Below are positions 7,613 to 17,562 of a stretch of 64,000 nt of DNA, piece after piece. Numbering within the stretch: the stretch's first letter is position 1; each line of letters starts with the position of its first letter. The notes under the pieces were generated by a model that was given only the letters and a program-made list of their open reading frames with translations, was not told where the DNA came from and made no database searches. The translations under genes were made by a program, and so were the position numbers. Source of the DNA: Leptospira tipperaryensis (GTDB taxonomy: Bacteria; Spirochaetota; Leptospiria; Leptospirales; Leptospiraceae); assembly GCF_001729245.1 (NCBI RefSeq), contig NZ_CP015217.1, positions 3,282,001-3,346,000 on the forward strand. The letters are read 5' to 3'.

Positions 7613-8689
7613 ATGGCTGGCAAAATCACTCATCTCGAAGTTCTCTCTCAGGTTTGCAAACATCTTGACCACGGCACTCCGGATCAAAGAAAAATCGCGA
7701 CGCTCATGCGGGCCGAATCCAATCGTAAGTTTGCAAACATCGGCGCCATCGCCCCTGATATATTTTATTTTTATCATATTCTTTCTCCAGCTAAAACAAA
7801 GAAGGCGACGGTCTGGGGGGACATGAGTCATCATAGCTCCGTCGCGGAATTGGTTCTTAGTTTTTTGGATCTGATTCTTCAAACCGAAGAAGGAATTCAC
7901 AGAGATCGTTACATCGCATTTACTTTGGGTTATATCTGTCACTGCGCCGTCGATATCGTCACACATCCCTATATCTTTTATATCTCCGGAGATTTTTATA
8001 ACAAGGATAAGAAGATCAGCAGCCTCGCTCAGTATCATCACATGAGAGTGGAGAACGCTCTGGATTCCTGGCTCCTCGACTATAGATGGGGAATGACTCC
8101 GAAAGAATACGATTTTGTCCACCACGTCGACGCGATCTTTAAGTCCGACAAAAAAAACTGGAAAATGGATCCGATGCTCTGGCATTTTTGGCTTCGGGGC
8201 TTTAAGGCGACCTTCCCGGAAGCATTCAAAAAATATTATATTGGATCCGAAGATAAAATTATTCCGGGGGATTTGTTAAACGAATCCTTTCTGGGTTATC
8301 TGGAATTTCACAGAGTTCTGGATTCCAGAAGCAAGTGGATGCGAGGCGCTCTCAAACTCCTCGACAAAATCACGTTTCACAAAGTAAGATCTTCCGTTCT
8401 TATGCTTCCTCTCAAAGAACATATCGATAAAAGAATCATGAACGAAGAGCACAAGAAGTGGAACTATCCCGCGGATCCTACGATCGTAAGAGAGGATTCT
8501 TTCGTCGAACTCATCAATCGTTCCGCGCAGAATGGAAAAGACGCCTTGACTCACGCTTGGCATTATCTCGAAAATAAAATGTCCCGCGCGGCTTTTCTCA
8601 AAGAATACCAGGGATACAATTTGGATACGGGACTCCGATTTCAAGGAATCGACAGCATGAAAGAATTTTCACCGATAGAAGAAGTTTAA
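7613..8689 (+). CDS. Zinc-dependent phospholipase C-like protein
   Basis: 358 aa. N-terminal features match the Zn_dep_PLPC family: an early His, GAIAPDIFYF (44-53), HHSS (73-76), HCAVDIVTHPY with His110-Asp114-His118, and HHMRVENALDSWL. These supply the zinc ligands. No signal peptide is visible, so it is likely cytoplasmic; bacterial members are rarely characterised and lipid hydrolysis is not proven. It is 6 nt upstream of the PBP gene and likely cotranscribed. Confidence 0.8.
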   Translation: MAGKITHLEVLSQVCKHLDHGTPDQRKIATLMRAESNRKFANIGAIAPDIFYFYHILSPAKTKKATVWGDMSHHSSVAELVLSFLDLILQTEEGIHRDRYIAFTLGYICHCAVDIVTHPYIFYISGDFYNKDKKISSLAQYHHMRVENALDSWLLDYRWGMTPKEYDFVHHVDAIFKSDKKNWKMDPMLWHFWLRGFKATFPEAFKKYYIGSEDKIIPGDLLNESFLGYLEFHRVLDSRSKWMRGALKLLDKITFHKVRSSVLMLPLKEHIDKRIMNEEHKKWNYPADPTIVREDSFVELINRSAQNGKDALTHAWHYLENKMSRAAFLKEYQGYNLDTGLRFQGIDSMKEFSPIEEV

Positions 8690-8695
8690 TCGAAT

Positions 8696-11185
8696 ATGAA
8701 ACACGAACCAGTCAGTTATCTTTCTCGTTTTTTTGTAATCCACTTCCGAGATAGAATTCTTCAAAAAGTTCTAAACTCACCCGATCCGGTAAAACAACTC
8801 GCAAAACTCTGCGCGGGTCTTTTGTTTCTCAACGGATTTTTATTTGTCTTTTCGATCAAGGACCTCTGGAGAGTTCCCGAATCCAATCAATACGAAAAAC
8901 CTTCAGTTCTCTACGGACTCAACGACAAGAACGAATACGAACCGATCGCCGAGTTCTATCGTTTTTCACGAGTTGTCTTAAACATCAAAGAACTTCCACC
9001 CGAAGAAGACGGAAAACCGAACAAGCTCATTCGGAGTTTTGTTTCCACGGAAGATAACAATTTTTATTCTCACTGGGGACTCGATCTAAGAGGAATCTTT
9101 CGCGCCTTTATGGTAAACGTTCTCGCGGGAAGAATCAAGGAAGGAGCTTCCACGATCACACAACAGGTCGCGCGTCTGCGATTCTTAAATACGGAACGTT
9201 CTTTTTTGCGGAAAGCAAGAGAAGCCTGGCTCGCGCTTCTTCTCGAAGCCGTATTCGACAAAGACACTCTGATGGAAATCTATCTCAACGAAATTCCATT
9301 AGGACACGGAACGATCGGGGTCGGAGCTGCGGCGCGATTCTACTTTCGAAAGGACGTCAAAGATCTGAGTTGGGGAGAATCCGCTCTTCTTGCGAGCTTG
9401 ACCACAAGACCTACCGAATTTTCACCTTTGGTAAATCCGAATTCTTCCAGCGCAAAAGTTAGGGTCGTGTTTAAGAAGTTTGTCGAGAACGGAATCTTGG
9501 ACGTAAAAACCGCCGAGAAAGAATACGACGCATTTTCTGAATATTATATAACTCTAAACCGATCTCCGAACGACTCCGCCTTTGGAGATCGCCTCAATCG
9601 TTTCCCTTATTTTACGGAATACGTTCGTAAGAATCTAACTCGATACATTCCGAAAACGACGCTCTACAGCGGCGGTCTCAAGATCTATTCTACCTTAAAC
9701 ATTCAACACCAGACCCAAGCCGAAAAGGCCTTGTATGCGGGTCTTAAAAATCAAACGGCTCAATCCAATCAGAGAACGTTTACAAAGATCGACGCGTTTG
9801 ACGACGCCTATGGAGAAATCTACGACGTACTCGCGATGCTCCATGACGTTCCCGAATTTAAGTTTAAAATTTCGAGATCGATCCGAACCTTCAACCGAGC
9901 TTGGCAAGAAGATCTAAGAGACGAACTCAGTACTCTCAATCTTTTGAGCGGAACCGAAACCTTAGGAGAAGCGATCGAGTGGAGTTATAGAAGTCAACAA
10001 ACCGAAGACTTTCTTCTTCCAGTCGAAGGAGCTATGATCTCGATGCGACCCGACACGGGTTATATCACAGCGATGGTCGGAGGTTCCGGATTTCGATCGG
10101 ACAACCAACAGATCCGCGCGTTCCAAGCCTACAGACAACCGGGCTCCGCGTTCAAACCTCTCGTCTACGCGGCCGCGATGGAATACTACAACCAACATCC
10201 GGATCCAAAGAAGAATGTGACGGCTGCTTCCCTCTTTTCCGATTCTCCGCTTCAATACGTATTAGAAGACGGTGATGAATGGAATCCTTCCAATTATACG
10301 GGAGAATATTCAGGATTCATAAAACTCCGAGAAGCTCTGGAACTTTCCAGGAACAGTGTCGCGGTTCGTGTCTTGGAACATACGGGTATCAGCAACCTGA
10401 TGCCGTTCTTAGAAAAAATTCTTCAGATAGAAAACAGATCCATACCAAGAAACTATTCGATCTCTTTGGGAACGTTCGAGGTTTCTCCTTACGAGTTGGC
10501 AAAGGCTTACGCGGTCCTTGCTTCCGGAGGAAAACAAGTATTTCCGTTGAGTGTTCTTTACGTGGAAGACGGATCGGGAACGATCATTCGGGACTTTAGA
10601 GAAGAAGCGAGTAAGATAGAAAGAAAACAAATTCTTTCTCCGGAAGTCTGTTTTATTCTTACATCGATGATGGAAGACGTGATCAAAAAGGGAACGGGAA
10701 CCGGAGCTTCTTCTTACGGACTTTCTCGTCCGGCTGCGGGAAAAACCGGAACGACGAATAACTTTCGAGACGCGTGGTTCGCGGGTTACACAGGCGAACT
10801 CGTGAGTGTAGTTTGGATCGGCTACGATACGGGAACTCTTTCGATGGGCAAAGGAATGTCCGGCGGGGTCGTCGCGGCTCCGATCTGGGGAAGGTTTATG
10901 TCCAACGCGCTTTCCAAGGAAAAATCCAAGGGTTTTCACTTTGGCGAAACGGGAGTAGTCCGAAGACAAATTTGTTCGATCTCGGGAAAACTCCCAGGTT
11001 CTCATTGCAATCAAACAGAAGAAGAATACTTTACGAAAGATACGGTTCCAAAAGAGGTCTGCGACGATCACAGAGGCGCGGGTTATACTCCGGAACCGGA
11101 TCCGACGCCGCCTTCCAGTCAGACAAAAGTCAAAAAGAAGCAGAAAACCAATATTTTCCAGGGCGACGATGATATGATTCGGTAA
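8696..11185 (+). CDS. Class A penicillin-binding protein (PBP1A/1B type)
   Basis: 829 aa. One N-terminal membrane anchor (about 38-53). The GT51 glycosyltransferase spans roughly 100-270: STEDNNFYSHWGLD with catalytic Glu119, and EGASTITQQVAR. The transpeptidase follows with SxxK at Ser484-Lys487 (PGSAFKP), SRN at 551-553 and KTGTT at 683-687. The C-terminal tail is Pro/Lys-rich. It polymerises lipid II and cross-links peptidoglycan in the periplasm. The next genes, bactofilin and an M23 endopeptidase, suggest a shared role in cell shape. Confidence 0.95.
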   Translation: MKHEPVSYLSRFFVIHFRDRILQKVLNSPDPVKQLAKLCAGLLFLNGFLFVFSIKDLWRVPESNQYEKPSVLYGLNDKNEYEPIAEFYRFSRVVLNIKELPPEEDGKPNKLIRSFVSTEDNNFYSHWGLDLRGIFRAFMVNVLAGRIKEGASTITQQVARLRFLNTERSFLRKAREAWLALLLEAVFDKDTLMEIYLNEIPLGHGTIGVGAAARFYFRKDVKDLSWGESALLASLTTRPTEFSPLVNPNSSSAKVRVVFKKFVENGILDVKTAEKEYDAFSEYYITLNRSPNDSAFGDRLNRFPYFTEYVRKNLTRYIPKTTLYSGGLKIYSTLNIQHQTQAEKALYAGLKNQTAQSNQRTFTKIDAFDDAYGEIYDVLAMLHDVPEFKFKISRSIRTFNRAWQEDLRDELSTLNLLSGTETLGEAIEWSYRSQQTEDFLLPVEGAMISMRPDTGYITAMVGGSGFRSDNQQIRAFQAYRQPGSAFKPLVYAAAMEYYNQHPDPKKNVTAASLFSDSPLQYVLEDGDEWNPSNYTGEYSGFIKLREALELSRNSVAVRVLEHTGISNLMPFLEKILQIENRSIPRNYSISLGTFEVSPYELAKAYAVLASGGKQVFPLSVLYVEDGSGTIIRDFREEASKIERKQILSPEVCFILTSMMEDVIKKGTGTGASSYGLSRPAAGKTGTTNNFRDAWFAGYTGELVSVVWIGYDTGTLSMGKGMSGGVVAAPIWGRFMSNALSKEKSKGFHFGETGVVRRQICSISGKLPGSHCNQTEEEYFTKDTVPKEVCDDHRGAGYTPEPDPTPPSSQTKVKKKQKTNIFQGDDDMIR

Positions 11186-11255
11186 TTCCGAACAAAAATA
11201 CTTGTCGTTTTGGGATTGGTTACACAAATAGAAATATCGTTATCAGGAGTTTTAG

Positions 11256-11666
11256 ATGGCCATCGGCAAGGAAAATAATAACAGCGTAATCGGTCCCGGG
11301 TCCATTTTTGAAGGGAAATTTTATATTGCAGGTTCTCTCCGTATTGACGGAAAATTCGAAGGAGAGATCAAAACCGATGACACTCTCTACATCGGAGAAA
11401 CCGGTAAAGTAAGAACTAACATCTCCGCACGGGAAGTAACCGTTTCGGGAACTATGATCGGAAATATCAAAGCAGAGAATGAAGTTCGTCTGGAAGAAAC
11501 AGGAAGACTTTTAGGTGATATCACCGCTCCTGCTCTTCATCTGGCAAAAGGTGTGGTGGCAAAGGGAAACATTACGATCACCGGCGGACAAAAGAAAGAC
11601 GTAAAGAAAATCGTGGAAGAATCTTTCGGTGGAACTCGCACCCTGGACAACGGAAAGGACGAATAA
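11256..11666 (+). CDS. Bactofilin (CcmA/BacM family)
   Basis: 136 aa, one central beta-helix domain (about 15-110) of short repeats (SLRIDGKFEGEI, DTLYIGETGKV, REVTVSGTMIGNI) with charged, disordered ends. Bactofilins polymerise without nucleotide and scaffold wall enzymes. RBS AGGAG lies 8 nt before ATG 11256. It sits between a class A PBP and an M23 peptidase, the bactofilin-endopeptidase pairing seen in helical bacteria. Leptospira bactofilin has been linked to helix pitch; this could be that gene or a paralogue. Confidence 0.92.
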   Translation: MAIGKENNNSVIGPGSIFEGKFYIAGSLRIDGKFEGEIKTDDTLYIGETGKVRTNISAREVTVSGTMIGNIKAENEVRLEETGRLLGDITAPALHLAKGVVAKGNITITGGQKKDVKKIVEESFGGTRTLDNGKDE

Positions 11667-11690
11667 GTCCTTTTTCTTTACTATAGGAAA

Positions 11691-11705
11691 GGCCGGATCC
11701 CGGCC
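11691..11705 (+). other. GC-rich hairpin between bactofilin and peptidase genes
   Basis: GGCCGG-ATC-CCGGCC, a perfect 6-bp stem with a 3-nt loop and no T-run. It may set the ratio of the two products or stabilise mRNA, rather than terminate. Confidence 0.5.
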
Positions 11706-11719
11706 GATAATCTTCCTGT

Positions 11720-12838
11720 ATGATCTTTAAAAAGCCCAGACAACTGACCGCAGGGAAAGAACTCCTTCGGACAGACAATTTCACCCTCATCTATCTGGGC
11801 GCTTTTCACTTTCACTATTCATTCTATTTTAGAGGAAATCTCTATCACGGGAATTTGGATTTTAGAAGAAAGAAATTCAGACTCATTCCTATCTTTGCCT
11901 CCATCGCACTCTTTATCGCCTTCTTAGGTTTTGGAATGAACCCAAGTAGCGCGATGATGGATTCTTCCGGTCATGAAATTACGGAGAATGATTCCGAGGA
12001 TTTGAAAGCAAAATCCGGAGACGAAAAATTCTTAGAAGAATCCGAAAAGGCAAAACTCACGATTCTTATGGCTAAGGAACTAAAAAACCCTTCCGAAAAA
12101 AAGAAACAACTCAAGGTCACAACCTATCGAGTAAAAAGAAATGAAACGTTAGCCGAAATAGCGACTCGTTTTAAGGTTTCTATGGAATCCATTGCGGGTT
12201 CCTCAAACATAAGAATCGACGACACGTTATATCCGGGACAAATATTAAGCATTCCTAATAAACAAGGTCTACTCTATAAGATGAAGACCGGCGAGACAAT
12301 GGCTAAGGTTGCAAGTCTTTATAAAGTAAACTTAGACGAGATCATGCTGGAAAACAAATTGGACGATCTCGACATTCTGAGACCGGGTCAAAAAGTATTC
12401 TTACCCGGAGCAGTCATTCCGGATCCGACGCCGAAATGGGTCATCCCGGTCGCTTCCAGAATCGTTACTTCTAATTTCGGATTTAGAACTTTCCCAAGAA
12501 GAAAGTTTCACGAAGGCCTCGACCTAAAAGCTTTTTATGAACCGATCGCAGCCGCAAGAAACGGAAAGGTAATCTACGCGGGATGGATGGGCGGTTATGG
12601 GAACGTAGTCGTGATCGAACACACGGACGATTTCAAAACTCTCTACGCTCACAATTCAAAACTCTTCGTTCAGAGAGGAGACTACGTTTTGGCCGGGAAA
12701 AAAATCGCGAGATCCGGTTCGACCGGTTATTCTTTCGGTCCTCACCTTCACTTCGAAGTGATCAAAAACGGACAACCGGTCAATCCTTCCAAATATCTAA
12801 AAGGCCTCACATTTAGAAAAGGCGGCCCGACTCACTGA
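11720..12838 (+). CDS. LysM and M23 peptidoglycan endopeptidase
   Basis: 372 aa. A cytoplasmic N-terminus, one membrane segment (about 53-72), two LysM modules (about 134-180 and 182-230, each ending in PGQ) and a C-terminal LytM/M23 domain. Zinc motifs HEGLD (HxxxD) and HLHFE (HxH) are intact, so it should be active. It cuts peptide cross-links in the periplasm and probably works with the bactofilin 53 nt upstream. An alternative start further in would still precede the membrane segment. Confidence 0.93.
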   Translation: MIFKKPRQLTAGKELLRTDNFTLIYLGAFHFHYSFYFRGNLYHGNLDFRRKKFRLIPIFASIALFIAFLGFGMNPSSAMMDSSGHEITENDSEDLKAKSGDEKFLEESEKAKLTILMAKELKNPSEKKKQLKVTTYRVKRNETLAEIATRFKVSMESIAGSSNIRIDDTLYPGQILSIPNKQGLLYKMKTGETMAKVASLYKVNLDEIMLENKLDDLDILRPGQKVFLPGAVIPDPTPKWVIPVASRIVTSNFGFRTFPRRKFHEGLDLKAFYEPIAAARNGKVIYAGWMGGYGNVVVIEHTDDFKTLYAHNSKLFVQRGDYVLAGKKIARSGSTGYSFGPHLHFEVIKNGQPVNPSKYLKGLTFRKGGPTH

Positions 12839-12856
12839 CGGGCCCCATGGAACTAC

Positions 12857-12889
12857 TCTAAAAAGTGGTAGATCCTACTTTTGTCTTTT
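12857..12889 (+). terminator. Candidate terminator after the M23 peptidase gene
   Basis: AAAAGTGGTAG-ATC-CTACTTTT hairpin with mismatch, then GTCTTTTT. It contains GATCCTACTTTT, like the tail of the dispersed repeat, so the repeat may serve as a terminator stem here. Confidence 0.45.
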
Positions 12890-12954
12890 TAACAAACAAT
12901 AAATCCTTCCCTCTTCGATTCTTAAAAAAAGAATTCTCCATAGAATAGCAGCTC

Positions 12955-12969
12955 CGGACCTAAAGTCCG
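12955..12969. repeat. Palindrome CGGAC(C/T)TAAAGTCCG
   Basis: One-mismatch copy of a 15-bp palindrome also at 21340-21354 and 28428-28442, all in gaps. Confidence 0.65.
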
Positions 12970-13260
12970 TTTGCAAGCGGTTTCTTTAGAAGAATCCCTG
13001 TCGTAATTCCGACGTCTCGAGAAATACATCTCTTGCCCCGGAGAATGATTTCGCTTTGACTTAGAACAAAGGAGAATCGAACTTCCACCTGAAAACAGAT
13101 ATCTTCTCAGAAGTGGAAATTACTAAAAAAAATCGGGCCATTCTTGAAATCCGTTTGAACTTTCTCAACAAACGGTGCGCGGCCGAACGTAAGCCCGCGA
13201 AAAAATCTTTCCTTAGAAAAAACTAAATTCTTCCAAAGAAAACAAAGAATTTGATTTTCA

Positions 13261-14358
13261 ATGAAAAAGAAAAATCGGATGGTTTCCAAAATGAAAACCA
13301 TATTCACGTTATTTGTATTTCTAATTCTCACTTTCGAAAATTGTAAAACACCGACAATTGAAGAGCTTATCGATCAGAGGTTGATCAAATCCTACGATCA
13401 GACCGAAACATTAAACTTATACTACGCAACTCTAAGAACTCAAAATCCGAACGCACAGATCGGATGCAACGATTCTTATTTTCTCACGAACGGCGGAAGA
13501 GAACTCAAGACTGGATATTGTATCGTAAACGTTCCTGCAAATCACGAAGTCGGAGCTCTTCCGAGCGGACTCGGAAGTAGAGAAACCCTATTTCAATTTC
13601 TTGGTCACAAGGCGTTTGAAAAACAAGAAACCTTTTTAGAAGATCTGAAAAAAGATCCCTTCGACGAAGTGCTCGTCTTTGTCCACGGATTCAACGTACG
13701 TTTTGAAGAAGCGATTCTCAGAGGAGGACAAATTCGATACGACCTCAAGTTCCCCGGAAAAGTAGTGATCTTTACCTGGCCGGCCGGGAGCGAGGGAGGA
13801 ATTCTCAATCAAGTTCTCGTCAAAGGGACGTATGAAAAAAATCTTTTATCAGCAAGAAGCTCAAGAGAAGAATTTAAGAATTTTCTAAAGTCTATGCAAG
13901 CCCTCGGTAAAAAAGTGCATCTGCTCGTACACTCGATGGGACACCAGGTGGTTTTACCTGCGTTAGCCGAAATCGGAAAAGAAGCGAAAGAACCGATTTT
14001 AAAAGAATTAATTCTCAACGCGCCGGATTTTGATTCCGGAGAATTTAGACTCATTGCGGATCAGCTCCCAAAAGCCGCAAAAAGAATCACACTCTACTGC
14101 TCTCCTGGCGACAGCGCACTTCAAGCATCGGCTACCGTAAACCAAGGAGGACGATTAGGATCTTGCAATCTTGTCCCCGGAATCGACGTAATCAACGTAA
14201 ACCCGGTCGATTCTTCCCTAATCTCAATGGGACACGGTTACTATTCTTCCAAACCGATTCTTACGGACATCTATCAGATCCTCTTAGGGGTGAAGGCGGA
14301 AAAAAGACTCTTTATTCGGAAGTCTTCCGGAAACGAAAACTTCGTTCTACGAAATTAG
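13261..14358 (+). CDS. DUF900-type alpha/beta-hydrolase lipoprotein
   Basis: Up to 365 aa. A hydrophobic N-terminus ends in LTFENC, a plausible spirochaetal lipobox. VFVHGFNVRFEEA is the oxyanion-strand motif of DUF900 hydrolases; VHSMGHQV holds the nucleophilic Ser and GHGYYSS is the likely His block. Probably an envelope-anchored esterase-like enzyme; substrate unknown. The ATG at 13291 (MKTIF) may be the true start, since it sits directly before the signal peptide. Confidence 0.82.
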   Translation: MKKKNRMVSKMKTIFTLFVFLILTFENCKTPTIEELIDQRLIKSYDQTETLNLYYATLRTQNPNAQIGCNDSYFLTNGGRELKTGYCIVNVPANHEVGALPSGLGSRETLFQFLGHKAFEKQETFLEDLKKDPFDEVLVFVHGFNVRFEEAILRGGQIRYDLKFPGKVVIFTWPAGSEGGILNQVLVKGTYEKNLLSARSSREEFKNFLKSMQALGKKVHLLVHSMGHQVVLPALAEIGKEAKEPILKELILNAPDFDSGEFRLIADQLPKAAKRITLYCSPGDSALQASATVNQGGRLGSCNLVPGIDVINVNPVDSSLISMGHGYYSSKPILTDIYQILLGVKAEKRLFIRKSSGNENFVLRN

Positions 14359-14893
14359 AAAAAACGAATATTCTTTAACAAGATCGATTCGAAACAAAAG
14401 ATCTTTTGATTCCGAATTGGAGACCGCATATCATTTTGAACGATACACGGTCTCCTACGTTCTTGCGAACGGAACGATCAAACGGATTTCTGTTCTCTGT
14501 TATATTTTAGTAATTTAACAATTGCATAAATTTCGGGAATCATAGGCAAAAAACCGCCGTATCGTTTTGGATTTGAATTTTCAAAAGATGACTCGGGTCC
14601 GCTCGCCCGTTTTGAAGTCTTTTTACGAAAATTACATCCGAATGAACTTCAAAACTTTTTCGGACCTTTGCATAAAAGCAAAGGATTTGGTCAGGATTCT
14701 ATTCCCAAAAAGCGTCTAAAGTTAAAACGGAGCGTAATTTTTGCCGGTCCTTTTTTTGTTTTCCCGAAAACCGCCCCAGAAAGAGTGGGAAAGGTATGAG
14801 GAACTCCTCAAATGCGAAAACACAATTTTACCATAACTTTTTCCGTATTTTGACAAATTATCTTGTTGAATTCGGGGTTATTCTTAGTAACTA
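14359..14893. other. Intergenic region before the sensor kinase gene
   Basis: No gene recognised. It has an 8-bp stem GGAGACCG/CGGTCTCC (14419-14455) without a T-run, and a dyad GAGGAACTCCTC (14798-14809) related to the dispersed repeat. A TTGACA lies at about 14852 without a convincing -10. Confidence 0.5.
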
Positions 14894-16273
14894 ATGAATA
14901 TGCTTCAGAAACCCAAAATTTTGGTCGTTGAGGACGAGATCATCGTTGCTGTCAACCTAGGCCAAAAGCTAAAAAAATTGGGCTACGAGCTCGTTGGAAT
15001 TACTTCCTCCGGCGAAGAAGCCATCCAAAAGGCCGAAGAAAATCACCCTGACCTCGTTTTAATGGACATAAACATAGAAGGCAATCTCGACGGAATCGAA
15101 ACCGCAGAAGTCCTAAGAAATCGTTTTCATACCCCGGTTATCTATCTCACCGCCTACGCCGACGAAAACACTTTGGATCGGGCTAAAAAGACCCAACCCC
15201 TCGGTTATATCGTAAAACCCTTTGAGTCGGATCAACTTCGATCTTCTATCGAAGTCGCGCTTTATAAAAATGAAATTGAACAGAGATCAAAGCAAACCGA
15301 AGAAAAACTCAAAGGCGCATTAGATCAGCTCGGAGCTGGAATCGTAACAACTGACGAAAACGGACTTCTTCTTTTTATGAATCCCGCGGCGGAAAAGCTC
15401 ACCGGTTGTAAATACGACGAGCACCTCGGAAAGCCAGTTCAGGAAATTTTACATTTTAAAAACGGAAACGGGGAAATAACGGAGAATTTAGTGGGAGAAG
15501 TGATTCTTTCCCGCCTCCCGAGAGAAAATGGAAACCTCATCTTAATCTCCAAAGACGGAACTCTTCAGGAAGTTCTTCTTCAGAGTTCTCCGATTTTAGG
15601 AACCGAGGAAAAGCTGACCGGAACTTTTAACATTCTGAGAACCAAAGAGCAGAACAGCACGGCCGGGGAAAAAGACACTTATCTCAAAGAAATTCATCAT
15701 AGAATCAAAAACAATCTTACCATCATATCTTCCATCTTTAGTCTGAGATCGGGTCAGGCCAATGGAGAATCCAACGAGGTTCTTCGGGAAAGCCAGAATC
15801 GTCTGAGAGCGGTAGCTCTTCTCCATGAGATTCTCTACGAGAGCAAAGACCTTTCTTCGATCAGCTTCGAACTCTACGTAAAAAAACTTACCGACGCTCT
15901 TTTTGAAATCTATCAAGTGAACCGAGAGCAAATCCGTCTCGAATTGAATATTCAAGAATCTAAGGTAAAAGCCGAAATCGGAATGAACCTCGCTTTGATT
16001 ATCAACGAACTCATTACAAATTCTCTGAAACACGGACTCGCGGATTCCAAAGCAGGCGCGATTCGAATTCAATTTACGAGAGAGAATGATATGCTCACTC
16101 TGGAAGTTTCCGACAATGGAAACGGTCTTCCGGAAGAATCCTTAAGAAACCGAAACCCAAGTTCGCTGGGCCTTTCCTTGGTCGAATCCCTCGCGAAACA
16201 AATCGGTGGAAAGGTAGATCTTCTCAATCAGGAAGGCGCTTGTGTTAAGCTCCGCTTTCCCGCTTCTACTTGA
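14894..16273 (+). CDS. Receiver-PAS-histidine kinase hybrid
   Basis: 459 aa, soluble. An N-terminal receiver (6-122; Asp58 in LMDIN, Lys108 in VKPF), a PAS domain (about 138-250), then a HisKA_2-type dimerisation helix with EIHHRIKNN (His268/269) and an HATPase (NELITNSLKHG, DNGNGLPEE, GLSLVESLAKQIGG). The receiver precedes the kinase, so its phosphorylation may gate kinase output. HisKA_2 kinases often act in light or general-stress pathways. No response regulator is adjacent. Confidence 0.92.
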   Translation: MNMLQKPKILVVEDEIIVAVNLGQKLKKLGYELVGITSSGEEAIQKAEENHPDLVLMDINIEGNLDGIETAEVLRNRFHTPVIYLTAYADENTLDRAKKTQPLGYIVKPFESDQLRSSIEVALYKNEIEQRSKQTEEKLKGALDQLGAGIVTTDENGLLLFMNPAAEKLTGCKYDEHLGKPVQEILHFKNGNGEITENLVGEVILSRLPRENGNLILISKDGTLQEVLLQSSPILGTEEKLTGTFNILRTKEQNSTAGEKDTYLKEIHHRIKNNLTIISSIFSLRSGQANGESNEVLRESQNRLRAVALLHEILYESKDLSSISFELYVKKLTDALFEIYQVNREQIRLELNIQESKVKAEIGMNLALIINELITNSLKHGLADSKAGAIRIQFTRENDMLTLEVSDNGNGLPEESLRNRNPSSLGLSLVESLAKQIGGKVDLLNQEGACVKLRFPAST

Positions 16274-16734
16274 AAGTAGGAACTCCTTCTTTCTGCCACC
16301 TCTGCCGATCTTAGATTACCCTCTTCGTTTTTCCAAAGTCCTACCTTGAAGTGAAGAAAATGGGAGATCCCCTTTCTTTCGTGTAGCAAACTGACTCTCC
16401 CTAGATCAATCCAACAGCGGCCTGTAATATCTGTAAAAGTAGGAACTCCCTCTTTCTTCCCGTTCTCCCGGAAAAACCTCCCTTCTCAGCAAAGTCCTTT
16501 CCAAAAAAATGCGGGAACTCCCGCGATTTCCCTCTTCCACAGAAGAATCCACCTTCCCCAGAAGTTCTCTCCATTCTTCCTTAGGATGCTGATGTCGAAT
16601 TTTATCCCAGCTTATGATCATTCCCAATGCTCCCTTCGATATTGAGAATCATTCTCATATTAAGAAAAATGTCCAGTATTTCTTGGATCCAGGAATGACT
16701 TGTAAGAATTTTTTTCCCTCCCAGACTGGCCGAG
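16274..16734. repeat. Intergenic region with three dispersed repeats
   Basis: No credible gene; minus-strand frames here are low quality. GTAGGAACTCC occurs at 16276-16286 and 16439-16449, and the perfect dyad GCGGGA-AC-TCCCGC at 16511-16524. All read in the minus orientation of the element, mostly followed by C/T-rich sequence. Confidence 0.75.
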
Positions 16735-17562
16735 ATGAAAACCAAATTCGAATTTTTTGAAATCGTTGAAAGACCAGAAGACAAAACCGCAATTCTCTAT
16801 TTAAACCGTCCCGAAAAAAGGAACGCAATGAACTGGCCTTTCTGGAGAGATCTCCCCGAGGCAATCGAAGAAATCGATTCCAATCCTCATGTTCACGCCT
16901 TCATCATCGCTGCGCGAGGAAAGTCATTTTCCACGGGATTGGATCTGGATTCATTCTTCCAACAATTCGGAAGCTCGATCCAAGCCCCGCTCGGAGACGA
17001 CCGGAGAAAATTTTTTGATCTCATCTTAAGAATGCAAAAAGGAATCAACGCGGTTTATAATTCTTCCAAACCTTCAATCGCTGCGGTTCAAAGACATTGT
17101 ATCGGCGGAGGTTTGGATCTAATCTCTGCGTGTGATATTCGTTATGCGACCGTGGATGCGTCGATTTCTCTCCGAGAAGCCAAGGTCGCGATCGTCGCGG
17201 ACATGGGTTCGATCAATCGTCTCCCTGCGATCATCGGACAAGGACATACTCGAGAATTGGCCCTTACCGGAAAAGACATCGACGGACCGGAAGCGGAAAG
17301 AATCGGCCTCGTTACAAAAGTCTTCCAAACGGAAGAAGAGATGATGAATGTCGCTTTAGCAACTGCGAAAGAAATCGCGGAGAATCCGAAGCTCGTGGTT
17401 TCCGGTGTAAAAGACGTAATGCGTTATTCGGAAGGAAAAACTTTGGAAGCGGGTTTGAACTATGTGGCTCTTTGGAATTCGAGTTTCTTGGATTCCGCAG
17501 ATTTTAGAGGAGCGTTGCAATCTTTCAAGGAGCGCAAGCGTCCCCTCTACAATCAAAACTGA
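16735..17562 (+). CDS. Crotonase-family protein, dienoyl-CoA isomerase-like
   Basis: 275 aa. The oxyanion-hole motif CIGGGLD sits at 122-128. Asp128, Glu148 and Asp156 are spaced 20 and 8 residues, the same spacing as the catalytic acids of rat delta3,5-delta2,4-dienoyl-CoA isomerase (Asp176, Glu196, Asp204), and the context AIVADMGSINRLP matches AADVGTLQRLP. That fits beta-oxidation of unsaturated fatty acids, the carbon source of Leptospira. It ends where the convergent small gene begins, with no gap. Confidence 0.88.
   Translation: MKTKFEFFEIVERPEDKTAILYLNRPEKRNAMNWPFWRDLPEAIEEIDSNPHVHAFIIAARGKSFSTGLDLDSFFQQFGSSIQAPLGDDRRKFFDLILRMQKGINAVYNSSKPSIAAVQRHCIGGGLDLISACDIRYATVDASISLREAKVAIVADMGSINRLPAIIGQGHTRELALTGKDIDGPEAERIGLVTKVFQTEEEMMNVALATAKEIAENPKLVVSGVKDVMRYSEGKTLEAGLNYVALWNSSFLDSADFRGALQSFKERKRPLYNQN

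Larger units (their letters stand above)
12839..13260. other. Intergenic region before the hydrolase lipoprotein gene
   Basis: No credible gene. It holds the candidate terminator at its start and one palindrome CGGACCTAAAGTCCG at 12955-12969. Confidence 0.6.
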
